A stretch of 39,874 bases of DNA, from positions 15,663-55,536 of IMG/VR virus record IMGVR_UViG_3300030099_002745, one strand, 5' to 3'. Made by a program: the position numbers and the translations under genes. Source of the stretch: a virus. The notes beneath the pieces were generated by a model that saw nothing but the letters and a program-made list of their open reading frames with translations, searched no databases and had not been told where the DNA came from. Below are positions 31,570 through 39,271 of this stretch, piece by piece (positions within the stretch are counted from its first letter, which is position 1; each line of letters opens with the position of its first letter).

Positions 31570-32564
31570 TCTTTTTCACCTTTCTTTCTTTGTCTGTATG
31601 CTTCCGTTCTAATACCGGAAACGAAATCTTCGACTGTCAATTCAGACAAACATTGTTTGTCGAAGTCCAACGTAGGATACAATATGTTTCTCAATGCTCC
31701 ACGAATCGTCTGTTCAGTAGTGTTGTTCACTGAACATATGTCCCTTTGCAATAATCCTGCTTCTCTGATTTGGGATGCCATCCAAATTACAGTTGCATTT
31801 GTAGAGTTCTTGTAGGGTAAGTCCCTATCATCCAATTCCTTTGCCACGAAATCGGATAAGATATAGCAATCACCCCTTAGTTCTGGGTCAATCACGATAC
31901 CATTTGATTGTAGTAAATCTAGATGGTCGCCCATCATCTTAGTATTAGTAATCGCAGAGAAGATTTGTGGCGTAGCCATGTGCCTAGCAAACATTCTACC
32001 TAACTTTGAGAGTTTCTTCTTACTAATACCAGTTATCTTTGAGTGTCTAGTCAGACTAGTTAGGTTATCTTGCTTTAATATCAAGTACAATAGCACAGAT
32101 GCCCTAACCTCAACGGAATATCCCCTGAGTTTGTTCATCTCAGTTAGTCTCTTCTTCAATGACATCGTAGCATCAAGATACTTCTTGGCATTATCGAAAC
32201 TGTTCATACCATATTGATGGAGATGATTCTTCACCAAGACAATCATGTGTTTGTCCGTGCTAGACAGACCACCACGATAACTGCTAGACGCTCTGAGTTG
32301 CGTGTATGCCAATCTCTTAGACTTTGAATCACTAGGAATGATTGTAGAACCAAGTCCATCATTAGTCACAAACGCATTGGAACCATTACTCAATAGTCTC
32401 TGAGTGGTAAGAGTCTTCGTTATCGTATCCTCCTTAGCGTTAGATATCACACTGAACTCTTCTATTGGATTCCAAGAGAGAACTAACCCACATGAAACAC
32501 AACATGTCTCACCAAGCAACTCATTGTATTCTCTTTGAGTAGCATTGCATTCTGGACACTTCAT
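31566..32564 (-). CDS. tfb: Transcription factor B (TFIIB homologue)
   Basis: A 332-residue archaeal-type TFB that recruits RNA polymerase to TATA promoters, so the virus can reprogramme transcription. N-terminal zinc ribbon: MKCPECNATQ then CCVSCGLVL. B-reader/linker, then two cyclin-like repeats (KKYLDATMSLKKRLTEMNKL, SVEVRASVLLYLILKQDN; second repeat DRDLPYKNSTNATVIWMASQI, QRDICSVNNTTEQTIRGALRN). Start ATG 32564 overlaps the upstream stop (ATGA), after GGGGAAAAAG. Repeats are divergent from cellular TFB. Confidence 0.88.
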   Translation of the reverse strand: MKCPECNATQREYNELLGETCCVSCGLVLSWNPIEEFSVISNAKEDTITKTLTTQRLLSNGSNAFVTNDGLGSTIIPSDSKSKRLAYTQLRASSSYRGGLSSTDKHMIVLVKNHLHQYGMNSFDNAKKYLDATMSLKKRLTEMNKLRGYSVEVRASVLLYLILKQDNLTSLTRHSKITGISKKKLSKLGRMFARHMATPQIFSAITNTKMMGDHLDLLQSNGIVIDPELRGDCYILSDFVAKELDDRDLPYKNSTNATVIWMASQIREAGLLQRDICSVNNTTEQTIRGALRNILYPTLDFDKQCLSELTVEDFVSGIRTEAYRQRKKGEKE

Positions 32565-33865
32565 TTCTTTTTCCCCTTCCCTGATGTCCACTTAGCATAG
32601 GACTTCATGTTGATTCTATGTGACTTACCAGATAAAGCGTCTGATGGTATATATCCTCTCAGTGTACCTACCTTCTTCAATGCAAGCCTATCATTCATTA
32701 GAGTAAACACTCTTGATACGAATTGGTCGCCAAGACTTACATTGCCCACTGAGTTGTTCACACAAATGGGACCATGTAAATCACCATTCAAGAACTTCTT
32801 CTTGGCGATATTAGTTGTGGTCTTATCCACTCTCTCCGGGTCTTCATGGAAACAATAGATGCTAACTCTCTGTGGTGAAGTCTTAGCCGCCGCATTCTCA
32901 ATGAGAACCCAATCACACAGTTGACCACTGACTAGCATACCTAACTTCCTAGTTCCCTTGACAAACTTACCATCCTCCTGCTTCTTTCCAAAGTAGAATG
33001 TATTGATGTTATCATTCTCCCTAGCAACTTCCCACATCAATCCCTTAGCAGTATCCTCAATCATCTTATCAGTTCTGTTCTGTAGCATCCAAGCAACCAT
33101 CATCTTATGCTCACTGTCTGAGGGAATTTCACCAAACAGTTCCATCCATAGATTATGGGGATTGATATCCACCCATCTCTTTGACTGTCTCTTGTTTCTC
33201 CTATAGACATTCAAGAACTGGTCAAGTTCCTTGATACCAATCGAAGCCCAGATATTTTCTGATAACTCAATCGCACAATGCGTTTTGGATATCCTCCTTA
33301 CCGAAAGTCTGACCTCTACCTTGCTTCTCCTGTAAGGATTCGTTTTATTAGGCGGATAGAAGTAATACGGACACTTGTTCTCTATGGCATATCTAACATT
33401 CGGAGGAACCTCCATCAAAGACTGTATGTATGAATTCAGCACTATCGCACTATCACAGAAACAGGAACGATAGACTACTCTGGATAAGATACTCAACATC
33501 ACAGCCTTTGACAACTTCCTACCATTCAATGTGAACCCAGATTCCTTCAAACCCATGAGCATAACATTACCATCAGGATAACGATAAGTTAGCATAAACA
33601 TGAACTCGTCAAGTTTTACTTGACCATAACGGATAAACAGCATCTTGTCTAGAGTCTTAGACAGAGACTCAAACACAGGGTCTTCGTCTTTTGTCCCATA
33701 GGTATAGTTACCTCTCTCACTAGTTACAACTACTTCACCGTACTTATTTATGGAACCAACGCTATCGCTATCCTTTTGATTATGCTTCAAAAGAAAACTG
33801 GTTTGATTGTAGTTTGCGCTACCTGTTCCCGGTTGTCTTATTCTTATTTTTACCTTCATTTTCAT
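32561..33865 (-). CDS. Hypothetical protein (434 aa) upstream of TFB
   Basis: A 434-residue protein of unknown family. N-terminus basic (MKMKVKIRIRQPG). Several well-structured blocks: KMLFIRYGQVKLDEFMFMLT, CPYYFYPPNKTNPYRRSKVE, VRLSVRRISKTHCAIELSEN, and LCDWVLIENAAAKTSPQRVS. C-terminus basic (SYAKWTSGKGKKK). It follows RNR and a small basic protein and is coupled to TFB, so a transcription or nucleic-acid role is plausible but not shown. RBS AAGGAG before ATG 33865. Confidence 0.68.
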   Translation of the reverse strand: MKMKVKIRIRQPGTGSANYNQTSFLLKHNQKDSDSVGSINKYGEVVVTSERGNYTYGTKDEDPVFESLSKTLDKMLFIRYGQVKLDEFMFMLTYRYPDGNVMLMGLKESGFTLNGRKLSKAVMLSILSRVVYRSCFCDSAIVLNSYIQSLMEVPPNVRYAIENKCPYYFYPPNKTNPYRRSKVEVRLSVRRISKTHCAIELSENIWASIGIKELDQFLNVYRRNKRQSKRWVDINPHNLWMELFGEIPSDSEHKMMVAWMLQNRTDKMIEDTAKGLMWEVARENDNINTFYFGKKQEDGKFVKGTRKLGMLVSGQLCDWVLIENAAAKTSPQRVSIYCFHEDPERVDKTTTNIAKKKFLNGDLHGPICVNNSVGNVSLGDQFVSRVFTLMNDRLALKKVGTLRGYIPSDALSGKSHRINMKSYAKWTSGKGKKK

Positions 33866-34121
33866 TTCTCTCCTTATATTGTTTATATTCGTAAATATCT
33901 TTTAGTATCAAATTACTATGTCGGGGTCTATCATTCCCCTCTACTTCCTGCGAAGCCTTCCGCAGAATCGTTCGTATTCTCCCTTTAGCGTATCTCGTTG
34001 ACGTTGTGCTTTGTGCTAACATTCTGTAAGGACTAGTGACATCGCATCCTCCCATCTTAGCATACTCCATTACCTCATCCTTGATTTCAAGGAACTGTTG
34101 TCTGCTACCTGTCCAAGTCAT
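33819..34121 (-). CDS. Small basic protein (100 aa)
   Basis: A 100-residue basic protein beginning MTWTGSRQQFLEIKDEVMEY, with CDVTSPYRMLAQSTTSTRYA and an Arg/Lys-rich second half. It has a helical N-terminus and a disordered Lys/Asn-rich C-terminus that overlaps the next gene by 47 bases. ATG 34121 overlaps the nrdJ stop (ATGA). No family recognised. Confidence 0.6.
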   Translation of the reverse strand: MTWTGSRQQFLEIKDEVMEYAKMGGCDVTSPYRMLAQSTTSTRYAKGRIRTILRKASQEVEGNDRPRHSNLILKDIYEYKQYKERNENEGKNKNKTTGNR

Positions 34122-36025
34122 ATCTCACAAACCCCTCCTGCACACGCCAACTCACCCTGTAGATTGGTGTTATCCTCCATCTCCACTATCTCAGTCAGGT
34201 CTATCTTTTTCAAGTATCCCATGAACTTCTCATAGGTTTCCCTATCACACTCTTGGAACGGTGCTTGCTCATAGACTCCACCATCGAAAGGCAGAACTGA
34301 TAGCCCATTGTAGATATACCTGTTCTCCCAGAACCACTCTCTGCAAACGTCCCACTCATGTTCATCAATATACACAGTTGCGGATACGTTGTGGTCATTC
34401 ATCCCACTGATATGTCCGGGTTTCACCCATTCTTTGGAGAACTTAGCAATTCTCTCAAGTAATGACATTGCTGATTCATCTCTAGTGATTACATTACCAT
34501 CCGGTACGCATTGTGGTATGGAGAAGATTATCTGCTCGGAGTTCCAGTTATCATCCTCTACTAGTTCTGGTAGTTTTTCTGCTAGATACTGAGCCAAAGG
34601 CTCGTTCTTTAGGAGCCTGATTGTCCTTATGTAATACTCAGAATGCCAAGCATGAATACCAGATGATGTTCCCAAAACACAAGAAGTAGTCCCGGCAGGT
34701 TTCACACAAGTAAGTCTAGCGGCAGGGTTGATTCCCAATAGTTCCGCTACTTCTGTGTTCTCGTCTTTGCACACTTGTACTGCTTTTTCTAAATCTAGAT
34801 GAAGCACCTTATTGTTTGCAATGCCTGTCATTGACACACCTAAAAGTGCGTCTTTTTCTGTGGTAGTCCTCCAACTCTCACGTAAATAGTGGAAATCAGT
34901 GTAAGATGCTTGTAGTGTTCCAATAAAAGTAGCGTATTTTACTCTCTCTTCCAAATCCTCTTGGTTCTCAACATCACCTGCATTTACCTCAACTAAGTTA
35001 CAGAACTGGTGATTTCTTAGTGAAATTTCTGCACAAGGATTTGTTCCCCAATCCTTATCGTTGGAGAAATAGAAACCGGGTTCTCCACTCTTGTTCTCTC
35101 TGAGTTGTTGCCATAGATTGTCAAAGAACTCCTTTGTTACTCTGTGTCTCAGAAGAACTGCGGAATTGTTCGCTCTCATTCTGTGTGGATTAAGTTCTAG
35201 TTGACTTGGAGACTTAGCACTAATCATGCTTGCATCATCCGCACTGAATAGAGAAATCATTGCGGCTCTCCTTATCCCACCTGCTAGAACTGCATCTGCA
35301 ATGTGACATAGCATGTCATGAACCTCAATCGGTTGCATAGCATGATGCTCAGGCATGTCAAACAACATTCCCTCTATTATAGTCAGACAGTTTCTTAGTG
35401 GAGTTCTACCGGGCGCACGACCACCACTTGTTTTCAGCAATGCTCCCTTTGGTCTAATATCAGAATAGTCAAACTTGGGTGTGGTCTTTCTCTTTCCTGT
35501 ATAAGACTCAAACAGTACTCTTACTGCTTCTGCCCATCCTTCTATCGAATCACCAACCAAATGACGATAAGTCCTGTTTGGATTGGGTTTCCTGATTGTG
35601 GGTAGTTGACTCACATGATGATACTGAACGGAATAACCGACTCCAGTTCCACCTAACAGTAGGAACATTGTCTCTGAGAATGCCGCAATATCATCTATTG
35701 CCTGATATGCACAGTTGTAAATTCTATTTGGTGCTAGGAATATAGGAAACCCACCGAACTGCATTGACCGCATTGATGGGAGTATCTTCTTCGGTATGAT
35801 GAAGTTCTCATATGCATAATGTATCTTATCTCGCATCTCTGATTTTCTATCTGGTGTGAGATTTTTATCCTCAACCATCTTGAGATGCATTTCCATGTTC
35901 CTCATGCATATCTCTTCCCAAGTTTCTCTCCTATGCAGTTCTGGTACGAACTTCGCATATTTGTTGTTCACTATTACATCTGAAAATATTTTCTTTGCTT
36001 TATCTGTTTCTTGTTTACTTATCAT
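34118..36025 (-). CDS. nrdJ: Adenosylcobalamin-dependent (class II) ribonucleotide reductase
   Basis: A 635-residue enzyme that makes deoxyribonucleotides using vitamin B12 cofactor. It is of the monomeric, triphosphate reductase type (Lactobacillus leichmannii RTPR-like). Key residues: redox pair C105 (NCAYQA) and C342 (FCNLVEVN); active-site N329, C331 and E333 in NPCAEI, with the same spacing as N406/C408/E410 and C419 of the Lactobacillus enzyme; GGTGVGYSVQ loop; C-terminal CAGGVC (C628, C633) that regenerates the active site. It heads the large operon behind a TATA-like box and AGGTGA. B12 dependence implies a host that makes or imports cobalamin. Confidence 0.93.
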   Translation of the reverse strand: MISKQETDKAKKIFSDVIVNNKYAKFVPELHRRETWEEICMRNMEMHLKMVEDKNLTPDRKSEMRDKIHYAYENFIIPKKILPSMRSMQFGGFPIFLAPNRIYNCAYQAIDDIAAFSETMFLLLGGTGVGYSVQYHHVSQLPTIRKPNPNRTYRHLVGDSIEGWAEAVRVLFESYTGKRKTTPKFDYSDIRPKGALLKTSGGRAPGRTPLRNCLTIIEGMLFDMPEHHAMQPIEVHDMLCHIADAVLAGGIRRAAMISLFSADDASMISAKSPSQLELNPHRMRANNSAVLLRHRVTKEFFDNLWQQLRENKSGEPGFYFSNDKDWGTNPCAEISLRNHQFCNLVEVNAGDVENQEDLEERVKYATFIGTLQASYTDFHYLRESWRTTTEKDALLGVSMTGIANNKVLHLDLEKAVQVCKDENTEVAELLGINPAARLTCVKPAGTTSCVLGTSSGIHAWHSEYYIRTIRLLKNEPLAQYLAEKLPELVEDDNWNSEQIIFSIPQCVPDGNVITRDESAMSLLERIAKFSKEWVKPGHISGMNDHNVSATVYIDEHEWDVCREWFWENRYIYNGLSVLPFDGGVYEQAPFQECDRETYEKFMGYLKKIDLTEIVEMEDNTNLQGELACAGGVCEI

Positions 36026-36066
36026 AAAATCACCTAAAGTGTAAGTTAGGTATCAATAATTTATGA
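36026..36066 (-). promoter_or_regulatory. Promoter and RBS of the large replication operon
   Basis: On the - strand, CATAAATTATTG (36055-36066) gives a TATA-like core about 25 bases upstream of a predicted start near 36032. A very short leader with AGGTGA (36031-36036) precedes ATG 36025. The TATA-like core lies between the arms of the inverted repeat at 36048-36071, so a bound factor there could repress transcription. A second TATA-like sequence, GAATATAAAC, lies further upstream near 36149-36158. Confidence 0.5.
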
Positions 36067-36186
36067 CACCTTTTTGGCCCTCAATTTGAGGGTATTTTGG
36101 GACAGTCAGACTATCCCATATAATCATCCCGATTGATGAAGAACTATGTTTATATTCGATGAGATAATATCTCAAAAATCGAATAT
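36048..36186. repeat. Cluster of four distinct inverted repeats upstream of nrdJ
   Basis: In 140 bp there are: AGGTATCA/TGACACCT at 36048-36071 (one mismatch in the arms); CCCTCAA-T-TTGAGGG at 36078-36092 (perfect); GGGACAGTC/GACTATCCC-type imperfect palindrome at 36099-36117; and a nested element at 36152-36186 in which ATATTCGA/TCGAATAT encloses the perfect palindrome TGAGATA-A-TATCTCA. No gene lies in this stretch. They could be operators for virus or host regulators, RNA structures in a leader, or part of a replication origin. Confidence 0.65.
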
Positions 36187-36195
36187 CTTGAGAAT

Positions 36196-36227
36196 AAAAA
36201 ATCAGAGGCAGGGGAGATTCCTCCCCT
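36196..36227 (-). terminator. Hairpin/T-tract terminator after the ubiquitin-like gene
   Basis: In the - strand transcript AGGGGAG pairs with CTCCCCT around a GAAU loop (36210-36227), followed by GCCTCTGA and six T (36201-36196). It separates the right-hand transcription unit from the nrdJ-led operon. Confidence 0.65.
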
Positions 36228-36254
36228 ACCCCCTTACGTCATACTTTGTTCGTT

Positions 36255-36455
36255 TCAAAGACCGCCAACGACTGCCGGAGTCAGAGTAACCTGAGATACT
36301 TCATCCCAATTGGTTTCTCCAATATTCTCACGACTAACCATTTCGCCGTCAATGAATAGCCAGTGAGTTGGGTGGTCTAGTATTTGCTCTACCATTCCCT
36401 CACTATCTAGTTCAAGACTTGTGTGTCCCGATTCATTTAATATTGTCAATTTCAC
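36255..36455 (-). CDS. Ubiquitin-like beta-grasp protein ending in Gly-Gly-Leu
   Basis: A 66-residue protein of ThiS/MoaD/Urm1 size. Predicted order fits a beta-grasp: strands MKLTILNES and HTSLELDS, helix EGMVEQILDHP, strand WLFIDGEMVSRENI (the vavNGelVpr position of ThiS/MoaD), and WDEVSQVTLTPAVVGGL (the GDxVxiippvaGG position). The C-terminus is GG plus one Leu, as in ubiquitin-like precursors that are trimmed before activation. Start is GTG 36455, nine bases after GGAGG, overlapping the previous stop (GTGA). The codons are GGC GGT CTT and no gene follows for 230 bases, so the di-glycine is not a by-product of a ribosome-binding site. E1-like and JAMM genes lie at 30994 and 29568. Confidence 0.72.
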   Translation of the reverse strand: MKLTILNESGHTSLELDSEGMVEQILDHPTHWLFIDGEMVSRENIGETNWDEVSQVTLTPAVVGGL

Positions 36456-36715
36456 GCCATTTCACCTCCTTGTTGTGCTTGTTGTTGTAGTTGTGCAATA
36501 ATGTTGTCCTTATCAGACAGTCTCCTACTCATCACCGCAATGGTCCTCTCATACTGTGCCAAAGCACCGAGATTCTCATTCAGTTGATTAGCAAGATTCT
36601 GTGCAGTCTGCATAGCGTTTGCGTTTCTCTCTGTCAACACTCCCAAATCAGTCTGCAACTGTTGCACTAACTCTTCCATTTCTTTCATTGTCTTCTTCTT
36701 TTCTTTTTCACTCAT
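36452..36715 (-). CDS. Coiled-coil protein coupled to the ubiquitin-like gene
   Basis: An 87-residue helical protein with clear heptads (MKEMEELVQQLQTDLGVL, AQNLANQLNENLGALAQYE, DKDNIIAQLQQQAQ). It ends QGGEMA, where GGA GGT GAA is the ribosome-binding site of the ubiquitin-like gene. The ATG overlaps the previous gene by eight bases. Function unknown; as the immediate neighbour it is a candidate partner or substrate of the Ubl. Confidence 0.65.
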   Translation of the reverse strand: MSEKEKKKTMKEMEELVQQLQTDLGVLTERNANAMQTAQNLANQLNENLGALAQYERTIAVMSRRLSDKDNIIAQLQQQAQQGGEMA

Positions 36716-37877
36716 TTTTGTTCCTCCTTACAAGTTCGTCAATTTCCACAGAAGCAGTACGTTTCGTCAATAATGCGAAGTCTCCCTCATATCCTAGTCT
36801 CCGTAGATAATTGATTTGTTTGTCTGATGCAGGTTCAGTAGCACGATTTACTATCTTCAAGAGAGTTGCCGCTTGTTTGTCCGATAACCCCCTTCTATCT
36901 GTTAGTGCTAACCTCATGTCACGTATAAAGGACTCTTCCCACGATGATATCGCAAAGGATTTGTCGAAGTATGGATAGCCTTCCATCTCACACAATTTAG
37001 CAAATGCGCTGTCCTCTGCCTTGCTCTTGAACTCATTCTTTACTGCATCCTTGAATTTGATTGACGATTCTTCGATTACCTGCTTCCTCGCTTCAAGTTT
37101 CAAGTCCTCTTGCTTCACAGTTTCCTTGTGAGTCTCAAGTTGCATGTTGAACCACATCAAATCACTAATGAGTTTCTTATCTGGATACCCTCTCCTTGTC
37201 TGTTGGTTTCTAGGGTTATCTGGATGGTTCCATCTCCATACGATTGATGCCATTTGGAAATCAGATTCCCAATGCTGACCTCCTGTGCTTCTCTTGCGAA
37301 TCTTGGTGGTCTTCCTATACATCTTCAAATCCTCATCCCAATACTTCTTGTTGGTTTCGATTACGTTTATCCTCAAGTCCATGTCCTTGACGGCATTGAA
37401 CGTCTTCTCAAACTGCTCACCATGCTCATGCCACCATGACTCAGCCTTCATTGACTTCACACGCACATCTATCCATTCCTGAATCATTGCCTCAGTAATC
37501 TCGGACTCCGCTAGACCTGTTTCTTCCATCAGTCCTCTGAGGATAATGTAAGATGTGATGTGGTCTGAACCAAGACACTCGATAGTTCCATTCTCCGTGT
37601 TCTCTATCTCAAAATGGTAGACTATCCTGTGTCCACACAGGCATTCACCAATGTGATTAGTTTGATGCACCCATGCAGGGGCTTCTGATTCTGAACGACC
37701 AAATCCCCACCAACATCTACCTGTTACTCTCCACTCATGTTTTGCATCTTCATAGTCATCAGCAACAGACAAATCAGTTAGTCTTCTCTTGAGAATCTTG
37801 TCCCATCTACCTTCACCCAATGCTCTCTTAGCACCAATATGCTGACTAGCATTGTTTTCCCATTTCATCCTAGCCAT
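36708..37877 (-). CDS. Hypothetical protein with CxCG knuckle (389 aa)
   Basis: A 389-residue protein. Near residue 75, HIGECLCGHRIVYHFEIEN then GTIECLGSDHI resembles a phage domain of the form CxCGxxIxxxFxIxNxxxG...VGSxC, with the last Cys replaced by His. The middle is charged and helical. The C-terminal ~40 residues (PASDKQINYLRRLGYEGD then LTKRTASVEIDEL) form a short SAP/TkQxxxLxxL-type motif found at the ends of many phage proteins. Likely nucleic-acid associated; no precise function. Confidence 0.65.
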   Translation of the reverse strand: MARMKWENNASQHIGAKRALGEGRWDKILKRRLTDLSVADDYEDAKHEWRVTGRCWWGFGRSESEAPAWVHQTNHIGECLCGHRIVYHFEIENTENGTIECLGSDHITSYIILRGLMEETGLAESEITEAMIQEWIDVRVKSMKAESWWHEHGEQFEKTFNAVKDMDLRINVIETNKKYWDEDLKMYRKTTKIRKRSTGGQHWESDFQMASIVWRWNHPDNPRNQQTRRGYPDKKLISDLMWFNMQLETHKETVKQEDLKLEARKQVIEESSIKFKDAVKNEFKSKAEDSAFAKLCEMEGYPYFDKSFAISSWEESFIRDMRLALTDRRGLSDKQAATLLKIVNRATEPASDKQINYLRRLGYEGDFALLTKRTASVEIDELVRRNKNE

Positions 37878-38105
37878 CTAACTCATCCTCTCATCGTTTC
37901 TTTGTTCGATTAACATGCCCGTTAGCATCTGGTCTATCTTCTCAAACAATGCTTCTGCACTACCCGCTATGGTTTTCCTATGAAGGCACAACCATATCTT
38001 GTGTTCTGCATTAAGCACAACTTTCGGTTCATCCCTATCATTCATCGTTATTACTACAGGTGGCATTTCATCATCATTAACCAATCTAAATTCTATTTCA
38101 GCCAT
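37878..38105 (-). CDS. Hypothetical protein (75 aa)
   Basis: A 75-residue protein starting at ATG 38105 (TAATG overlap, GAAGAGG upstream). Strand-rich first half (MAEIEFRLVNDDEMPPVVIT, PKVVLNAEHKIWLCLHR), then a helix (SAEALFEKIDQMLTGMLI). No family recognised. Confidence 0.6.
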   Translation of the reverse strand: MAEIEFRLVNDDEMPPVVITMNDRDEPKVVLNAEHKIWLCLHRKTIAGSAEALFEKIDQMLTGMLIEQRNDERMS

Positions 38106-38383
38106 TATTCCTCTTCCCCCTGTTGTGCAAGGAACCACTCATGTAGATTGAGCATGGTTAGACCTTCATCTTCATACAACTGCCAATTCCACATCTCTCG
38201 ATTCTTCGTTCTTAGATTATGCCCAAGAACAACATCATGGAGTAAGTCATTGGCATTTGCCAACTCATTCTCCAACCGCTCGATTTCTGCTTCTAACATT
38301 ACTTCTGCGTGTTCTAACATTGCATCTGTTTCTCTATCCAATCTATATTCTGCATCTCTTTCTTCATCTCTAAAACTTTTCAT
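38105..38383 (-). CDS. Coiled-coil protein (92 aa)
   Basis: A 92-residue acidic protein with a long helix (MLEHAEVMLEAEIERLENEL then ANANDLLHDVVLG) followed by a Trp-rich end (REMWNWQLYEDEGL, HEWFLAQQGEEE). The terminal GEEE encodes the next ribosome-binding site. No family recognised. Confidence 0.62.
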   Translation of the reverse strand: MKSFRDEERDAEYRLDRETDAMLEHAEVMLEAEIERLENELANANDLLHDVVLGHNLRTKNREMWNWQLYEDEGLTMLNLHEWFLAQQGEEE

Positions 38384-38385
38384 TC

Positions 38386-38889
38386 TTATTCACCATACCA
38401 TTCGGGTTTCTCATGCGGCCAAGACCATACTGCAATCCTGTCCTTATCGTAAACGTAGTACGCACGATACTTCTCTACTGTAGATAGTTCTTCAAACCCC
38501 GGAAGATATCTACAACGCATGTTGGGAGATATTGCTACTGCAAAGTCTGTTTGACCAGTCTTTGGTAGTAACTCAAGAACCTCCTTCCATACGTGATTAT
38601 GTTTCATCATTGCCATTGCACTCTTATGACACTTACCATACCTATCTGAGTAGGTTTCGGAAATCGCTATCGCATGTTGCCACAACCATGAGAAGTTCTC
38701 ACTGGATTCCCTAGCCCATATAGTACAAGGATGATTCAACATCACTGGTCTGTATGGGCCTCGTAGACCTAGATAGTCTGCAACAGTTGACATCATTTGC
38801 AAACTTTCCAGTAACATCTTCACTACGTGTTTATCCACTAGCCATCTAGCACTTTCGTTAGGGCACTCGCTCAGACAAAATATGTTCAT
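38386..38889 (-). CDS. Conserved viral protein of the DKHVVKM family
   Basis: A 167-residue protein of a type I recognise from cyanophages and large eukaryotic DNA viruses: MNIFCLSECPNESARWLVDK then HVVKMLLESLQMMSTV, LNHPCTIWARESSENFSWL, YSDRYGKCHKS, and the closing VEKYRAYYVYDKDRIAVWSW. The conserved His, Cys, Lys and Trp positions suggest an enzyme, and members are sometimes annotated as nucleotide/DNA repair proteins, but the reaction is not established to my knowledge. It begins right after the previous stop overlap. Confidence 0.7.
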   Translation of the reverse strand: MNIFCLSECPNESARWLVDKHVVKMLLESLQMMSTVADYLGLRGPYRPVMLNHPCTIWARESSENFSWLWQHAIAISETYSDRYGKCHKSAMAMMKHNHVWKEVLELLPKTGQTDFAVAISPNMRCRYLPGFEELSTVEKYRAYYVYDKDRIAVWSWPHEKPEWYGE

Positions 38890-39095
38890 TCTTCTTCACC
38901 TTCTTGCAACCTACGGAAATCTGATACTATCTCGGCTCCCATAACCCACATCTTGTTAGATAGGTAGACGTTATCACTATCAAGTGGGTTGCCATCCACA
39001 TTGTAAGTGAGTTGTTGTACAAACTCATCTATGTCCGTATCGTTCTCCATTACCTTAACTATGAAATCAACCATTCTAGCAACCATCGTATTCAT
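38886..39095 (-). CDS. Hypothetical acidic protein (69 aa)
   Basis: A 69-residue acidic helical protein (MNTMVARMVDFIVKVMEND then TDIDEFVQQL, NKMWVMGAEIVSDFRRL). ATG 39095 overlaps the previous stop (ATGA), and the terminal GEEE is the next ribosome-binding site. No family recognised. Confidence 0.6.
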   Translation of the reverse strand: MNTMVARMVDFIVKVMENDTDIDEFVQQLTYNVDGNPLDSDNVYLSNKMWVMGAEIVSDFRRLQEGEEE

Positions 39096-39271
39096 TGCTC
39101 GCCCTCCAGAATCTCCTTTATCTTGTCATATGCCCACCAAGATAGGTCACACCTATCAGCAGGGTCCATGTTCTGGTTATCATCTGAGTTGAAGATTTCT
39201 TCCAGCAGTTTTCGCATTTTCTTGTTTTCATTTTCCATTTTCATTATTTGTAACAATTCCTTTTCCATCAT
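39092..39271 (-). CDS. Small coiled-coil protein (59 aa)
   Basis: A 59-codon gene with tandem ATG at 39271/39268 after GGAGGAAGA and overlaps at both ends. N-terminal heptads (MEKELLQIMKMENENKKMRK), then an acidic linker and a Trp pair (CDLSWWAYDKIKEILE). Function unknown. Confidence 0.65.
   Translation of the reverse strand: MMEKELLQIMKMENENKKMRKLLEEIFNSDDNQNMDPADRCDLSWWAYDKIKEILEGEQ

Noticed and set aside
36452-36715. QGGEMA end of the coiled-coil protein as a processed Ubl
   Set aside because: GGAGGTGAA is the ribosome-binding site for the next gene, and the protein is all-helical.
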